Notes under the pieces: model-generated
The model's input: only the letters and a program-made list of their open reading frames with translations
The model's database searches: none
What the model was told of the DNA's origin: nothing
Program-made: the position numbers and the translations under genes
In this document: in pieces, positions 33,416 to 42,837 of the stretch
How positions within the stretch are numbered: the first letter of the stretch is position 1
Layout: every line of letters starts with the position of its first letter
Source of the DNA: Caulobacter ginsengisoli
GTDB taxonomy: Bacteria; Pseudomonadota; Alphaproteobacteria; Caulobacterales; Caulobacteraceae
Direction: 5' to 3'
Assembly (NCBI RefSeq): GCF_030814835.1
Contig: NZ_JAUSVS010000002.1
Coordinates: forward strand, 372,001-436,000
DNA length: 64,000 bases

Positions 33416-35512
33416 CTACCGCCTCTGGCCGGGACGGTAGTCGGCCTCGATGTTGCCGGCCAACTGCGCCTCGGTGAACAGCACCGGCTTGAGCTGCTCC
33501 TTCACGAACAGGGGCGTCTGATCGGCGTAGTGGCGCGAGCCCTTGTCCAGGGTCGCGGAGCCAAACTGGTGGATGCTCTTCGATGACAGCACGCCGTACC
33601 GGTCCCAGCTGACGAACATGATGAAGGTGTCGCCGGCCATGGCCTCCAGCCGGCCCTTGGCGTCGGGTTTGCCGTAGACCGCCCGCAGGGTGTCGGGGCC
33701 GCCGTCGATGCCGAGGTCCACCGAGCCGCGGCGGATGCGGTTGACCTCGCCCCAGGTCGGGTCGATGCGGCCGAAGGAGAGCTTGAGGCGGTTCATCGCC
33801 TGGCGCAGCGCGGCGGCCGGCTCCAGCACCTTGCCGTCCTCCTTGGCGTCGTGGATGGCCTGGGCCGAGAACAGGGCCAGGGCGGCGGCGCGGCTGTCCT
33901 GGCTGGCCCGCAGGTCCCAGCGCGCCAGCAGCAGCAGGGCCTTGGCCAGGTCCAGATCCTGCCCGGGGTCGACCCTGCTCAGCGCCGCCAGCATCTGGCC
34001 GACCTCTGAGCGGCGGCTGTAGGCGATGTCGAACTTGTAGGTCGCGAACTCTTCCGGCGTGATCGAGCTGTCCGCTCCGAACGTCTCCTGCTCCCGATAA
34101 GACCGGTTGGTCATGTTGGTCTGGATGCCCATCCAGGCGGGGAAGTCCTGGGCCTTGAGGCCGTCGTTGGCCGTGGTCGCCGCGAAGGGCGTGTTGTTGG
34201 CGTTGAACACCAGCCCGCCGGCCGGATTCCACAGTTGCGGGACGCGATCGAAGGGCAGGTAGCGGGTCCAGACCAGGTCGCCGCGGTCGCCGGGCAGCAC
34301 GCCCGACCAGTCGGGGCCGGCGGCGCGCTCTGGGAAGAGGCCGTTATAGACGTAGCCGATGTTCCCCTTCTCGTCGGCATAGACGTAGTTGATCGAAGGC
34401 AGGGCCTGCAGGGCCATGGCCGCCTTCCACTGCTCGAGGTTTTCGGCCTTATCCAACCGCCAGTACTGCAGCGGTTGGCGCACTTCGCCCATGCCGGCGT
34501 AGCGCAGGGCGAAATAGCCGGCCTTGGTCTTCATCACCGGCCCGTGGACCGAGCGGAGCACCGGCATGCGCACGGGAATCGCGAACGGACCCCAGAGCTT
34601 GACCCTGAGCACCGCCGTCGACTTCTGGAAATCGACCCAGCGGCCGTCCAGCCGGTACTGGCCCTTGTCGTTGACGGTCAGCCTGTAGACGTCGATCAGG
34701 TCGGGGTTGTTGACGGTGTTGGCCCAGCCCAGATGGGCGTTGTGGCCATGCAGCATGAAGGGCGAGCCGGGGAAGAAGCCGCCGGCCACATGCCAGCCCT
34801 GGCCACTCTCGACCACCGCCTCCCACCAGGCCACCGGGCCGGTATAGGGCTGGTGGCTGTTGACCAGCAGCCGGGTCGCGCCATCGGCCGAACGGCTGGG
34901 GGCCACGGCGACGCCGTTGGAGCCCACCGGGGTCTTGTCGGGCCTGGCTTCGCTCAGTTCCTTGAGGGTCGAATCGAGGCCGTAGAAGAACGGGGTCTTG
35001 AAGACGAAGCCGGCGGCGATGTCCTTGCCGCTCACCGGCAGAAAGCCCGGCTTCACCGCCTCCGGATGCAGCGCGCCGTAATAGTTGATCCCGTCGGCAT
35101 AGGCCTGCAGCACCGCCCTGACGTCGGCTGGTAGGTCGCGGTCGTAGCCGGTGTCGACGGTCTGCCAGACCCCCAGCAGGCGGACCAGATAATCGCCGGG
35201 CGCCGCCTTGGCGCCGTTGCTGGCCGCCAGGTCGCCCCGCACCGCCAGGGTGACCTCCTGGATGGTGGCGAAATCGTCCTCGGCATGGGCGAAGGCCAGG
35301 CCGAAGGCGGCGTCGGGATCGGTCCTGCCCAGGATGTGCGGCACGCCATAGCGGTCGCGGCGAATGCGGACATCGTAGCTGGAAGCCTTGGCCAGCAAGG
35401 GTTTGAGGTCGGGCCTGGCCGGGGCCGTCGCGAGACCGTAGCCGCCGGCTGCCGCCACGGCGCCCAGCAGCACTCCCAGCACCGCCAGGGCGATGTTGCG
35501 GACGAATCTCAT
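33416..35512 (-). CDS. Penicillin acylase-family Ntn hydrolase
   Basis: A 698-residue precursor. The start MRFVRNIALAVLG follows GGGAGG and gives a signal peptide or anchor. The alpha-chain part has VRIRRDRYGVPHILGRTDPDAAFGLAFAHAEDDF; the beta chain should begin at the Ser of TPVGSNGVAVAPS (about residue 212), the N-terminal nucleophile released by self-cleavage. LLVNSHQPY and VNNPD supply the usual later motifs. Family members hydrolyse amides such as beta-lactams or acyl-homoserine lactones in the periplasm. The upstream region is divergent from pckG. Confidence 0.88.
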   Translation of the reverse strand: MRFVRNIALAVLGVLLGAVAAAGGYGLATAPARPDLKPLLAKASSYDVRIRRDRYGVPHILGRTDPDAAFGLAFAHAEDDFATIQEVTLAVRGDLAASNGAKAAPGDYLVRLLGVWQTVDTGYDRDLPADVRAVLQAYADGINYYGALHPEAVKPGFLPVSGKDIAAGFVFKTPFFYGLDSTLKELSEARPDKTPVGSNGVAVAPSRSADGATRLLVNSHQPYTGPVAWWEAVVESGQGWHVAGGFFPGSPFMLHGHNAHLGWANTVNNPDLIDVYRLTVNDKGQYRLDGRWVDFQKSTAVLRVKLWGPFAIPVRMPVLRSVHGPVMKTKAGYFALRYAGMGEVRQPLQYWRLDKAENLEQWKAAMALQALPSINYVYADEKGNIGYVYNGLFPERAAGPDWSGVLPGDRGDLVWTRYLPFDRVPQLWNPAGGLVFNANNTPFAATTANDGLKAQDFPAWMGIQTNMTNRSYREQETFGADSSITPEEFATYKFDIAYSRRSEVGQMLAALSRVDPGQDLDLAKALLLLARWDLRASQDSRAAALALFSAQAIHDAKEDGKVLEPAAALRQAMNRLKLSFGRIDPTWGEVNRIRRGSVDLGIDGGPDTLRAVYGKPDAKGRLEAMAGDTFIMFVSWDRYGVLSSKSIHQFGSATLDKGSRHYADQTPLFVKEQLKPVLFTEAQLAGNIEADYRPGQRR

Positions 35513-35676
35513 GACGGCCTCCCCGTTCGTTGGAGCGCAACCTAGCGCCGTGAACGGCCTTTTGTCTTGCCGCGCGGCCTTCCGCCCTGTTACCCAACCT
35601 GCATTGCGCAAGGCGTATCGACCAGAGCCGCACTCAATGACGGCCGGGGATCGCCAGTACCAAGGAGACGCCGGTG

Positions 35677-37536
35677 ATGGGCGGTCAATCGATTCCCGGG
35701 CTCGAGCCAGCCCCGACAAAGCATGCCAGACTCGTGGCGTGGGTGCGTGAGATCGCCGCCCTGACCGAGCCCGCGGCCGTGCATTGGTGCGATGGTTCGG
35801 ACGCGGAATGGGCCCTGCTGACCGACCGCCTGGTCGAGGCCGGCACGCTTAAACGGCTAAATCCCGACAAACGCCCCAACAGCTTCTACGCCGCCTCCGA
35901 CCCCAAGGACGTGGCCCGGGTCGAGAGCCGCACCTTCATCTGCTCGCAGGATGAGATCGACGCCGGCCCCACCAACAACTGGTCCGACCCTGCCGCCATG
36001 CGCGAGACGCTGCGGGGCCTGTTCGCCGGCTGCATGCGCGGCCGCACCATGTATGTGGTGCCGTTCTGCATGGGTCCGCTCGGCTCGCCGATCAGTGCGC
36101 TCGGCGTAGAGATCACCGACAGCGCCTATGTCGCCATCTCGATGCGGGTGATGACCCGGATGGGCCAGGCGGCCCTGGACGAGATGGGCGAGGACGGCTT
36201 CTTCGTGCCGGCCGTCCACAGCCTGGGCGCCCCGCTGGCGCCCGGCCAGGCCGATGTGCCGTGGCCCTGCAACGAAGAGAAATACATCGTCCACTTCCCC
36301 GAGAGCCGCGAGATCTGGTCGTACGGCTCGGGCTACGGCGGCAACGCCCTGCTGGGCAAGAAGTGCTACGCCCTGCGCATCGCCTCGGTCATGGCCCGCG
36401 ATAACGGCTGGCTGGCCGAGCACATGCTGATCCTCAAGCTGACCTCGCCCAAGGGCGCCGTCCGCTACGTGGCCGCCGCCTTCCCCTCTGCTTGCGGGAA
36501 GACCAACCTGGCCATGCTGCAGCCGACCATTCCCGGCTGGAAGGCCGAGACCATCGGCGACGACATCTGCTGGATGCGCTTCGACGACGAGGGCCAGCTG
36601 CGGGCTATCAATCCCGAGGCCGGTTTCTTCGGCGTGGCCCCAGGCACGGGTGGCAAGACCAACCGCAACGCCATCGACGCCCTGCACGCCAACTGCGTCT
36701 TCACCAACGTGGCCCTCACCCCGGACGGCGACGTCTGGTGGGAAGGCCTGACGGAAGAACTGCCTGAACGCCTCACCGACTGGCGCGGCCGCGAATGGAC
36801 CCCGGCGACCCCCGGCCCGGCCGCCCACGCCAACGCCCGCTTCACGGTGCCGGCCAGCCAGTGCCCGGTCATCGCCAGCGAGTGGGACGATCCGGCTGGC
36901 GTGCCGATCAGCGCCATCCTGTTCGGCGGCCGCCGGGCCAGCGCCGTGCCGCTGGTCACCGAGGCCTTCGACTGGGCCCACGGCGTCTTCCTGGCCTCGA
37001 ATGTCGCCTCGGAAGGCACCGCCGCCGCCGAGAACAAGGTGGGCGAGCTGCGCCGCGATCCCTTCGCCATGCTGCCGTTCTGCGGCTACAACATGGGTGA
37101 CTATTTCAAGCACTGGCTCGAGGTCGGCGCGAACGCCAAGGATCCCGCCAAGCTGCCGGGCATCTATTTCGTCAACTGGTTCCGCAAGGATGAGAACGGC
37201 AAGTTCATCTGGCCGGGCTATGGCGAAAACAGCCGCGTGCTGAAGTGGATCTTCGACCGCCTGGAAGGCGACGCCGACGCCCAGGATACCGCCATCGGCC
37301 GGCTGCCGACGGCGGACGGGATCGATATCTCGGGCCTCAACCTCGACGCCCGGCGCATGGAGGCGCTGACCAGCGTCGACGTCGAGATCTGGCGCGAAGA
37401 GGCCAGCCTGATCCCGGCCTTCTATGAGCAGTTCGGCGAGCGTCTGCCGCCGGCGCTGTGGGACCAGTACGAGGCCCTGCTGGCCCGGCTGCAAGCAGCG
37501 TCGGCCCGCCAGCCCCAGAAGGTCGACGCCGCCTGA
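35677..37536 (+). CDS. pckG: GTP-dependent phosphoenolpyruvate carboxykinase
   Basis: A 619-residue enzyme of the GTP type, not the ATP type. Kinase-1a/P-loop [13 protein letters not shown] (269-281) includes the reactive Cys273; [38 protein letters not shown] and [14 protein letters not shown] are metal and substrate sites; [12 protein letters not shown] follows. It converts oxaloacetate and GTP to PEP, CO2 and GDP, the entry to gluconeogenesis. ATG at 35677 is chosen (AAGGAG 9 bases before); GTG at 35674 is adjacent. A TTGCGCAA palindrome lies at 35604-35611 upstream. The Nudix gene follows or overlaps. Confidence 0.95.
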   Translation: MGGQSIPGLEPAPTKHARLVAWVREIAALTEPAAVHWCDGSDAEWALLTDRLVEAGTLKRLNPDKRPNSFYAASDPKDVARVESRTFICSQDEIDAGPTNNWSDPAAMRETLRGLFAGCMRGRTMYVVPFCMGPLGSPISALGVEITDSAYVAISMRVMTRMGQAALDEMGEDGFFVPAVHSLGAPLAPGQADVPWPCNEEKYIVHFPESREIWSYGSGYGGNALLGKKCYALRIASVMARDNGWLAEHMLILKLTSPKGAVRYVAAAFPSACGKTNLAMLQPTIPGWKAETIGDDICWMRFDDEGQLRAINPEAGFFGVAPGTGGKTNRNAIDALHANCVFTNVALTPDGDVWWEGLTEELPERLTDWRGREWTPATPGPAAHANARFTVPASQCPVIASEWDDPAGVPISAILFGGRRASAVPLVTEAFDWAHGVFLASNVASEGTAAAENKVGELRRDPFAMLPFCGYNMGDYFKHWLEVGANAKDPAKLPGIYFVNWFRKDENGKFIWPGYGENSRVLKWIFDRLEGDADAQDTAIGRLPTADGIDISGLNLDARRMEALTSVDVEIWREEASLIPAFYEQFGERLPPALWDQYEALLARLQAASARQPQKVDAA

Positions 37537-38114
37537 ACCGGCTGACCCTGCGGGGCAGCCGCACCGTCCATAAGGGCTGGCTGGACCTGGTCATCGGCCG
37601 TTTCCGGGACGCGGACGGCCACGAGGTGGTGCGCGAGATCGTCCGCCACGGCCGCGCCGCCGCCGTGCTGCCCTATGACCCCGAGCGCAAGACCGCCATC
37701 CTGGTCCGCCTGCCGCGCGCGCCGGTGATCTGGGCCGGCGGTCCCCAGACGATGTTGGAAGCCCCGGCCGGCATGCTGGACGGCGACGAGCCCGACGTCT
37801 GTGCGAGGCGTGAGGCGATGGAGGAGACGGGCCTGCGTCTCACCACGCTGGAACCGGTGGTCCGCGCCTGGACCTCGCCCGGCATGTGCACTGAACAGAC
37901 CGACCTCTTCCTCGCCCCCTACAGCGCGGCCGATCGCGTCGAGGCCGGTGGCGGGGTGGCCGAGGAGCATGAGGACATCGTCGTCGAGGAATGGAAGCTG
38001 GCCGATCTGTGGGCCACATTCGAGGCGGGCGGGATCGAGGATCTCAAGACGGTAGCCCTGATCCTGGCGCTGCGGGTTAGGCGCCCGGAAGTGTTCGATT
38101 CTCCTGTGAAGTGA
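37458..38114 (+). CDS. Nudix hydrolase (AdpP/NudK-like), start uncertain
   Basis: The Nudix domain clearly begins near 37560 ([55 protein letters not shown]). The layout matches ADP-ribose/GDP-mannose pyrophosphatases. The only standard start upstream is GTG at 37458, which overlaps the pckG end by 79 bp; a CTG at 37533 overlapping the pckG stop is a non-canonical alternative. Between the Gx5E and REUxEExGU parts the Nudix box has 6 residues rather than the usual 7. The C-terminus is helical. Probably co-transcribed with pckG. Confidence 0.78.
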   Translation: MGPVRGPAGPAASSVGPPAPEGRRRLNRLTLRGSRTVHKGWLDLVIGRFRDADGHEVVREIVRHGRAAAVLPYDPERKTAILVRLPRAPVIWAGGPQTMLEAPAGMLDGDEPDVCARREAMEETGLRLTTLEPVVRAWTSPGMCTEQTDLFLAPYSAADRVEAGGGVAEEHEDIVVEEWKLADLWATFEAGGIEDLKTVALILALRVRRPEVFDSPVK

Positions 38115-38179
38115 CCTAGCGACAGTCTTTCCCCGCCCCCTCGCAGCGGTTTACGTTCGCGGCAACGAGGGACCGCCGC

Positions 38180-39295
38180 ATGAATTTTGAATTCTCCGAC
38201 GAACAGCAGCAGCTGCGCGACACCGCCCGCCGCTATCTGGCCGACCATAGCCCCAGCGTCGCCGTGCGCGCGGTGCTGGAGGGCGAGCAGCCCTACGACA
38301 CGGCCCTCTGGAAGGGCCTGGGCGAGATGGGCTTTCTGGGGGCCGCGATTCCCGAAGAGTTCGGGGGACTGGGCCTGGGCTATCTGGAGCTTTGCGTCAT
38401 CGCCGAGGAGCTGGGCCGCAGTCTCGCGCCCGTGCCGATGTCCTCATCCATCTATCTGGCCGCCGAACTGATCAAGGCGGCGGGTAGCGGCCCCCAGAAG
38501 ACCGCCTGGCTGCCCAAGCTCGCCAGCGGCGAGGCCATTGGGTGCCTCGCGACCTCGGAAGGTCCCGGCCGGGTCAGCGAGAAGTCGATCCAGGCCCGGG
38601 TGACCGGCGACAGGCTTTCCGGCGCCAAGGTCCCGGTCCTCGACGGCATGGCCGCCGACTTCGCTATCGTGGCGGCGCGCGATGGCGACCGATCGCTCTC
38701 GCTGTTCATCGTCGACCTGAACGGACCCGGCGTCGCCCGCCAGGCGGTCGGCACCATCGACCCGGCTCGCGGCCAGGCCAGCATCGCCTTCGACAACGCC
38801 CCGGCCGAGCGGCTCGGCGCGGCGGGCGAGGGCTTCAGCCTGCTGACCGAGGCCCTGGACCGCGCCGCCGTGCTGACCGCCTTCGAACAGGTCGGCGGTT
38901 CGGACAAGGCGCTGGAGATGGCCCGGGACTACGCCCTGCAGCGCATCGCCTTCGGCCGCCCCATCGGCAGCTTCCAGGCCATCAAGCACATGCTGGCCGA
39001 CATGTATGTCGCCGCCACCCTGGCCCGTTCCAACGCCTATTACGGGGCCTGGGCCCTCTCCACCGGGGCGGCCGAACTGGGCGTCGCCGCCGCCACGGCC
39101 CGGGTCAGCGCCACCAAGGCCTTCCAGCTGTGCGGCAAGAACAACATCCAGGTCCACGGGGGCATGGGCTTCACCTGGGCCTTCGACTGCCATCTCTTCT
39201 ACCGCCGCGCCAACCTGCTGGCCCTCACCCTGGGCGGCCAGTCGGAGTGGGAAGACAAGCTGGTCGAGCGCCTGCGCCGCCGTAACGCCGCCTGA
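38180..39295 (+). CDS. Acyl-CoA dehydrogenase, probable non-catalytic partner subunit
   Basis: A 371-residue member of the family: MNFEFSDEQQQLRDTARRYLADHSP, MGFLGAAIPEEFGGLGLGYLELCVIAEELGRSLAPVP, and QVHGGMGFTWAFDCHLFYRRANLL. The loop that in many homologues carries catalytic Glu (EGTSE-like) reads TLGGQSEWE here, so the base is probably missing at that place. With the next gene, 15 bp downstream, it resembles the alpha/beta acyl-CoA dehydrogenase pairs (FadE28/FadE29 type) that act on bulky acyl-CoAs such as steroid side chains. Pairing and substrate are inferred. Confidence 0.88.
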   Translation: MNFEFSDEQQQLRDTARRYLADHSPSVAVRAVLEGEQPYDTALWKGLGEMGFLGAAIPEEFGGLGLGYLELCVIAEELGRSLAPVPMSSSIYLAAELIKAAGSGPQKTAWLPKLASGEAIGCLATSEGPGRVSEKSIQARVTGDRLSGAKVPVLDGMAADFAIVAARDGDRSLSLFIVDLNGPGVARQAVGTIDPARGQASIAFDNAPAERLGAAGEGFSLLTEALDRAAVLTAFEQVGGSDKALEMARDYALQRIAFGRPIGSFQAIKHMLADMYVAATLARSNAYYGAWALSTGAAELGVAAATARVSATKAFQLCGKNNIQVHGGMGFTWAFDCHLFYRRANLLALTLGGQSEWEDKLVERLRRRNAA

Positions 39296-39310
39296 TCGAA
39301 AGAGCGAGCC

Positions 39311-40549
39311 ATGAATTTCGACGACACGCCGCAAGAAGCCGCCTTCCGCGCCGAAGCCAGAGCCTGGATCGACGCCAACGCCCCGCACGAGCTGCTGGCC
39401 GACCTGGAGAATGCCGGGTTCGGCGGCCTGAACCTCTCCGGGGTCGACCCGATGCAGGCCATGAAGGCGTGGCAGAAGAAGAAGTTCGACGCCGGCTGGG
39501 CCTGCCTGCACTGGCCCAAGGACTACGGCGGCCGCGGCGCCACGCCGATCGAGCGGGTGATCTGGGGGCAGGAGGAGGGCGCCTACGGCAAGCTCTCCGG
39601 GACCTTCATCATCGGCCACGGCATGTGCGGCCCGACCCTGATGGCCTGGGCCACCGAGGAGCAGAAGCGCCAGTACCTGCCGCCGATGGCTGCGGGCGAG
39701 GACATCTGGTGCCAGCTGTTCAGCGAACCGGCCGGCGGCTCTGACCTGGCGGGCCTGCGCACCCGGGCGGTCAAGGACGGCGACGACTGGGTGATCAACG
39801 GCCAGAAGATCTGGACCAGCGGGGCCCAGCATTGCCAGTACGGCATCCTGATCACCCGCACAGACCCGACGGTGCCCAAGCACAAGGGCCTGACCATGTT
39901 CTTCCTGGACATGAAGAGCCCCGGCGTCGAGATCCGCCCGATCAAGCAGGTCAACGGCCAGTCCGGCTTCAACGAGGTCTATTTCACCGACGTCCGCATC
40001 CCCGACGCCCAGCGCCTGGGCGCTGTGGGCCAGGGCTGGACGGTGTCGCTGACCACCCTGATGAACGAGCGCCTCACCATCGGCTCGGGCATGCCGACCG
40101 GGTTTGAGGAGATGTTCGACTTCTGCTGCCGCATGGACACCGGTGAGGGTCCGGCGGTCGACGACAAGGCCGTGCGGTCCAAGCTGGCCGACTGGGCCTG
40201 CCGGGCCAGCGGGCTGAAATACACCGGCATGCGGGCCATTTCGGCCTTGTCGCGCGGCGAGACCCCTGGGCCGGAAAACAGCATCGGCAAGCTGGTCGCC
40301 GGGGCCACCATGCAGGATATCGCGACCTTCGCGCTGGACCTGATGGGCCAGTACGGCGCGGTCTCCGATCCGGAGATGGCGGCGGCGCAGTCGCGCTTCC
40401 AGGCCATGCTGCTGCGTTCCCCCGCCACGCGAGTGGAGGGCGGCACCGACGAGATCCTGCGCAACATCATCGCCGAACGGGTGCTGGGCCTGCCCGCCGA
40501 CATCCGCGTCGACAAGGATGTGCCGTTCGAGAAGATTCCCACCGCTTAG
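39311..40549 (+). CDS. Acyl-CoA dehydrogenase, probable catalytic partner subunit
   Basis: A 412-residue acyl-CoA dehydrogenase: GWACLHWPKDYGGRGATPIERVIWGQEEGAYG, FSEPAGGSDLAGLRTRAVKDG, NGQKIWTSGAQHCQYGILITRT, and the C-terminal RVEGGTDEILRNIIAERVLGLP. The Glu in RVEGGTDE is at the classical catalytic position. It is the second gene of an operon with the partner subunit, an enoyl-CoA hydratase and an amidase. The start is preceded by GAGCGAGCC. The family subtype is often found in degradation of bulky or branched acyl-CoAs. Confidence 0.92.
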   Translation: MNFDDTPQEAAFRAEARAWIDANAPHELLADLENAGFGGLNLSGVDPMQAMKAWQKKKFDAGWACLHWPKDYGGRGATPIERVIWGQEEGAYGKLSGTFIIGHGMCGPTLMAWATEEQKRQYLPPMAAGEDIWCQLFSEPAGGSDLAGLRTRAVKDGDDWVINGQKIWTSGAQHCQYGILITRTDPTVPKHKGLTMFFLDMKSPGVEIRPIKQVNGQSGFNEVYFTDVRIPDAQRLGAVGQGWTVSLTTLMNERLTIGSGMPTGFEEMFDFCCRMDTGEGPAVDDKAVRSKLADWACRASGLKYTGMRAISALSRGETPGPENSIGKLVAGATMQDIATFALDLMGQYGAVSDPEMAAAQSRFQAMLLRSPATRVEGGTDEILRNIIAERVLGLPADIRVDKDVPFEKIPTA

Positions 40550-40590
40550 TCGCTTGGGAGTATTCCCAAGGATTCGCCGGAGACGAAGTC

Positions 40591-41409
40591 ATGCCGCAGC
40601 CCTACACCGCCCTCTCGATCGAGAAGGAGGGCCAGATCGACTGGGTCACATTCAACCGACCGGAGAGTCTCAACGCGCTGAATCCGGTGCTGATCGACGA
40701 ACTTCTCGACTATTTCGGCGGCCTCTATTTCGACCGGCAGGTGCGGATCGTGGTGCTGCGCGGGGCGGGCCGGGCCTATTGCGCGGGTTTGGACCTCAAG
40801 GCCAATGCGGAGCGTCGCAACGAGAGCGGGCCGAACATGGGCGGGGCGGCGGCGGGCCTGCTTAGCCAGCGGCGGATCAGCGAGATCGTCATGCGCATGC
40901 GCCGCTGCCCGCAGCCTATCGTCAGCCTGATCCACGGCCCGGCCTGCGGCGGCGGCTTCGCCTTCGCGCTCGCCAGCGACATCCGCATCGCCGGCGAGAG
41001 CGCCCGGATGAACGCCGCCTTCATCCGCATTGGCCTCTCGGCCTGCGACATTGGCGTCTCCTACTTCCTGCCGCGTCTGGTGGGGGTGTCGGTGGCCTCG
41101 GAACTGATGCTGACCGGCCGCTTCATCAACGCCGACCGCGCCCTGCGCGTCGGCCTGGTCTCCGAGGTCGTCCCCGACGATCAACTGACGGCGGCGGCCC
41201 GGCCCTATCTGGACGAGATGCTGACCACCTCGCCTCTCGGCCTGCGCCTGACCAAGGAATGCCTGAACATGAGCGTCGACGCTGGCAGCCTGGAGGCGGC
41301 GATCAACATGGAGGACCGCAACCAGATCCTCTGCAGCCAGACCAACGACGTGCGCGAAGGCATGACGGCCTTCCTGCAGAAGCGGGCGCCGGTCTATACC
41401 GATAGCTAA
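40591..41409 (+). CDS. Enoyl-CoA hydratase/isomerase family protein
   Basis: A 272-residue crotonase-fold protein: WVTFNRPESLNALNPVLIDEL, VVLRGAGRAYCAGLDLKANAE (oxyanion hole 1), SLIHGPACGGGFAFALASDIRIA (oxyanion hole 2), and RALRVGLVSEVVPDDQL. It hydrates or isomerises an enoyl-CoA produced by the dehydrogenase pair just upstream (41-bp gap). The usual acid Glu is not clear by eye at the FAAAFIRIGLSACDIG segment, so reaction type is uncertain. It has a GGAGA ribosome site. Confidence 0.9.
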   Translation: MPQPYTALSIEKEGQIDWVTFNRPESLNALNPVLIDELLDYFGGLYFDRQVRIVVLRGAGRAYCAGLDLKANAERRNESGPNMGGAAAGLLSQRRISEIVMRMRRCPQPIVSLIHGPACGGGFAFALASDIRIAGESARMNAAFIRIGLSACDIGVSYFLPRLVGVSVASELMLTGRFINADRALRVGLVSEVVPDDQLTAAARPYLDEMLTTSPLGLRLTKECLNMSVDAGSLEAAINMEDRNQILCSQTNDVREGMTAFLQKRAPVYTDS

Positions 41410-41430
41410 AGCAATCGCGGGGAGGCGAGG

Positions 41431-42837
41431 ATGAATCAGGCCGACTATCTGGCTCAGGACGCGACTGGGCTCGCCGACCTGATCAAACGCCGCGAAGTTT
41501 CCGCCGGCGAAGTTCTCGAAGCCGCCATCGCGCGGATGGCCGAGGTCAATCCGAAGATCAACGCCGTCACCCTCGACCTCTCCGACCAGGCCCGCGCCGC
41601 GACGCCGGCCGACGGCCCGCTGAGCGGGGTTCCCTATCTGATCAAGGACCTGGGCGCCCATGTCGCCGGCACGTCGACCTCCGGCGGCTCGCGGCTGTTC
41701 CAGGACGTTGTGCAGCCTGCCGACAGCGCCATCGTCAGCGCCTATCGCAAGGCCGGGCTGGTGATCTTCGGCAAGACCAACACCCCGGAGTTCGGCCTGG
41801 AGCCGGTTACGGAGCCGGAAGCCTTCGGGCCCAGCCGCAACCCCTGGAACCTCGACAACACGCCGGGCGGCTCGTCCGGCGGGGCCTCGGCGGCGGTGGC
41901 GGGCGGCATCGTACCGGCCGCTCACGCCAGCGACGGCGGCGGGTCGATCCGCTGCCCGGCCTCCTGCACCGGGCTGTTCGGCCTCAAGCCCAGCCGGGGC
42001 CGGGTCTCCTTCGCGCCCGCCAACGAGGGCTGGGGCGGGTTTTCGATCCAGCACGCCGTCACCCGCAGCGTCCGCGACAGCGCAGCCCTGCTCGACGCCG
42101 TCTGCAAGCCGGTGGCCGGCGATCCCTACTGGATGACCCCGCCCGAGCGGCCCTACACGCAGGAAGTCGGCCGCGATCCCGGCAAGCTGCGGATCGGCTT
42201 CTTCGCCGGCTCCTTCTCGGCCGCCGACATCGACCCGGAATGCGCCGCCGCGGTCCACGCCGCCGCCAAGCTCTGCGAAAGCCTGGGCCACGAGGTGGTC
42301 GAGGCCAAGCCCGACGCCGACTTCGCCGGCGCCAGAGCCGCCGCCGGCCAGGTCATCGCGCCCAGCATCGCCGCCACCCTGGAGATCGAGGGCCGTCGCC
42401 GGGGCCGTCCGGTCGAACTGGGCGAGGTCGAGGGCCTGACCCTGGCCCTGGCCAAGCAGGGCGAGGGCGTCCCGGCCTCGGCCTACATCCAGGCCATCCA
42501 GACCGCCCACGCCTTCGGCCGGGCGGTGGCGCGGTATTTCGAGACCTATGACGTGCTGCTGACCTCGACCATGGGCCGCCCGCCGGTGCCGGTCGGCTGG
42601 CTGCGCGGCGGGCCCCGCGAGCAATATGTCGACCGGCTGTTCAGCTTCATGAGCAACACCCAGGCCTTCAACATCACCGGCCAGCCGGCGATGACCGTGC
42701 CGCTGGCCTGGAGCCAGGGCGGGTTGCCGATCGGGCTGCAGTTCGTGGGACGGATGGGCGATGAGGCGGGGTTGTTCCGCCTGGCTGGGCAGTTGGAGCA
42801 GGCCGCGCCCTGGGGCGACAAGCGGGCGAGCCTTTAG
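41431..42837 (+). CDS. Amidase-signature family amidase
   Basis: A 468-residue amidase-signature protein. The triad is Lys72 (VPYLIKDLG), cis-Ser148 or 149 (NTPGGSSGGASAAVAGG) and nucleophile Ser172 (ASDGGGSIRCPASCTGLFGLKPSRG). Members hydrolyse linear amides; the same family includes GatA, but no Gat partner is present and the C-terminal half is diverged, so transamidase function is unlikely. It follows the enoyl-CoA hydratase by 21 bp with a GGGGAGGCGAGG site and ends overlapping the convergent glucosidase gene by 4 bp. Confidence 0.9.
   Translation: MNQADYLAQDATGLADLIKRREVSAGEVLEAAIARMAEVNPKINAVTLDLSDQARAATPADGPLSGVPYLIKDLGAHVAGTSTSGGSRLFQDVVQPADSAIVSAYRKAGLVIFGKTNTPEFGLEPVTEPEAFGPSRNPWNLDNTPGGSSGGASAAVAGGIVPAAHASDGGGSIRCPASCTGLFGLKPSRGRVSFAPANEGWGGFSIQHAVTRSVRDSAALLDAVCKPVAGDPYWMTPPERPYTQEVGRDPGKLRIGFFAGSFSAADIDPECAAAVHAAAKLCESLGHEVVEAKPDADFAGARAAAGQVIAPSIAATLEIEGRRRGRPVELGEVEGLTLALAKQGEGVPASAYIQAIQTAHAFGRAVARYFETYDVLLTSTMGRPPVPVGWLRGGPREQYVDRLFSFMSNTQAFNITGQPAMTVPLAWSQGGLPIGLQFVGRMGDEAGLFRLAGQLEQAAPWGDKRASL

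Noticed and set aside
35604..35611. TTGCGCAA palindrome upstream of pckG
   Set aside because: Eight bases of symmetry with no flanking extension is common by chance; kept only as a remark in the pckG entry.
41431..42837. GatA subunit of the Glu-tRNA amidotransferase
   Set aside because: No GatB or GatC nearby, and the C-terminal half does not resemble GatA; it is a generic amidase-signature enzyme.
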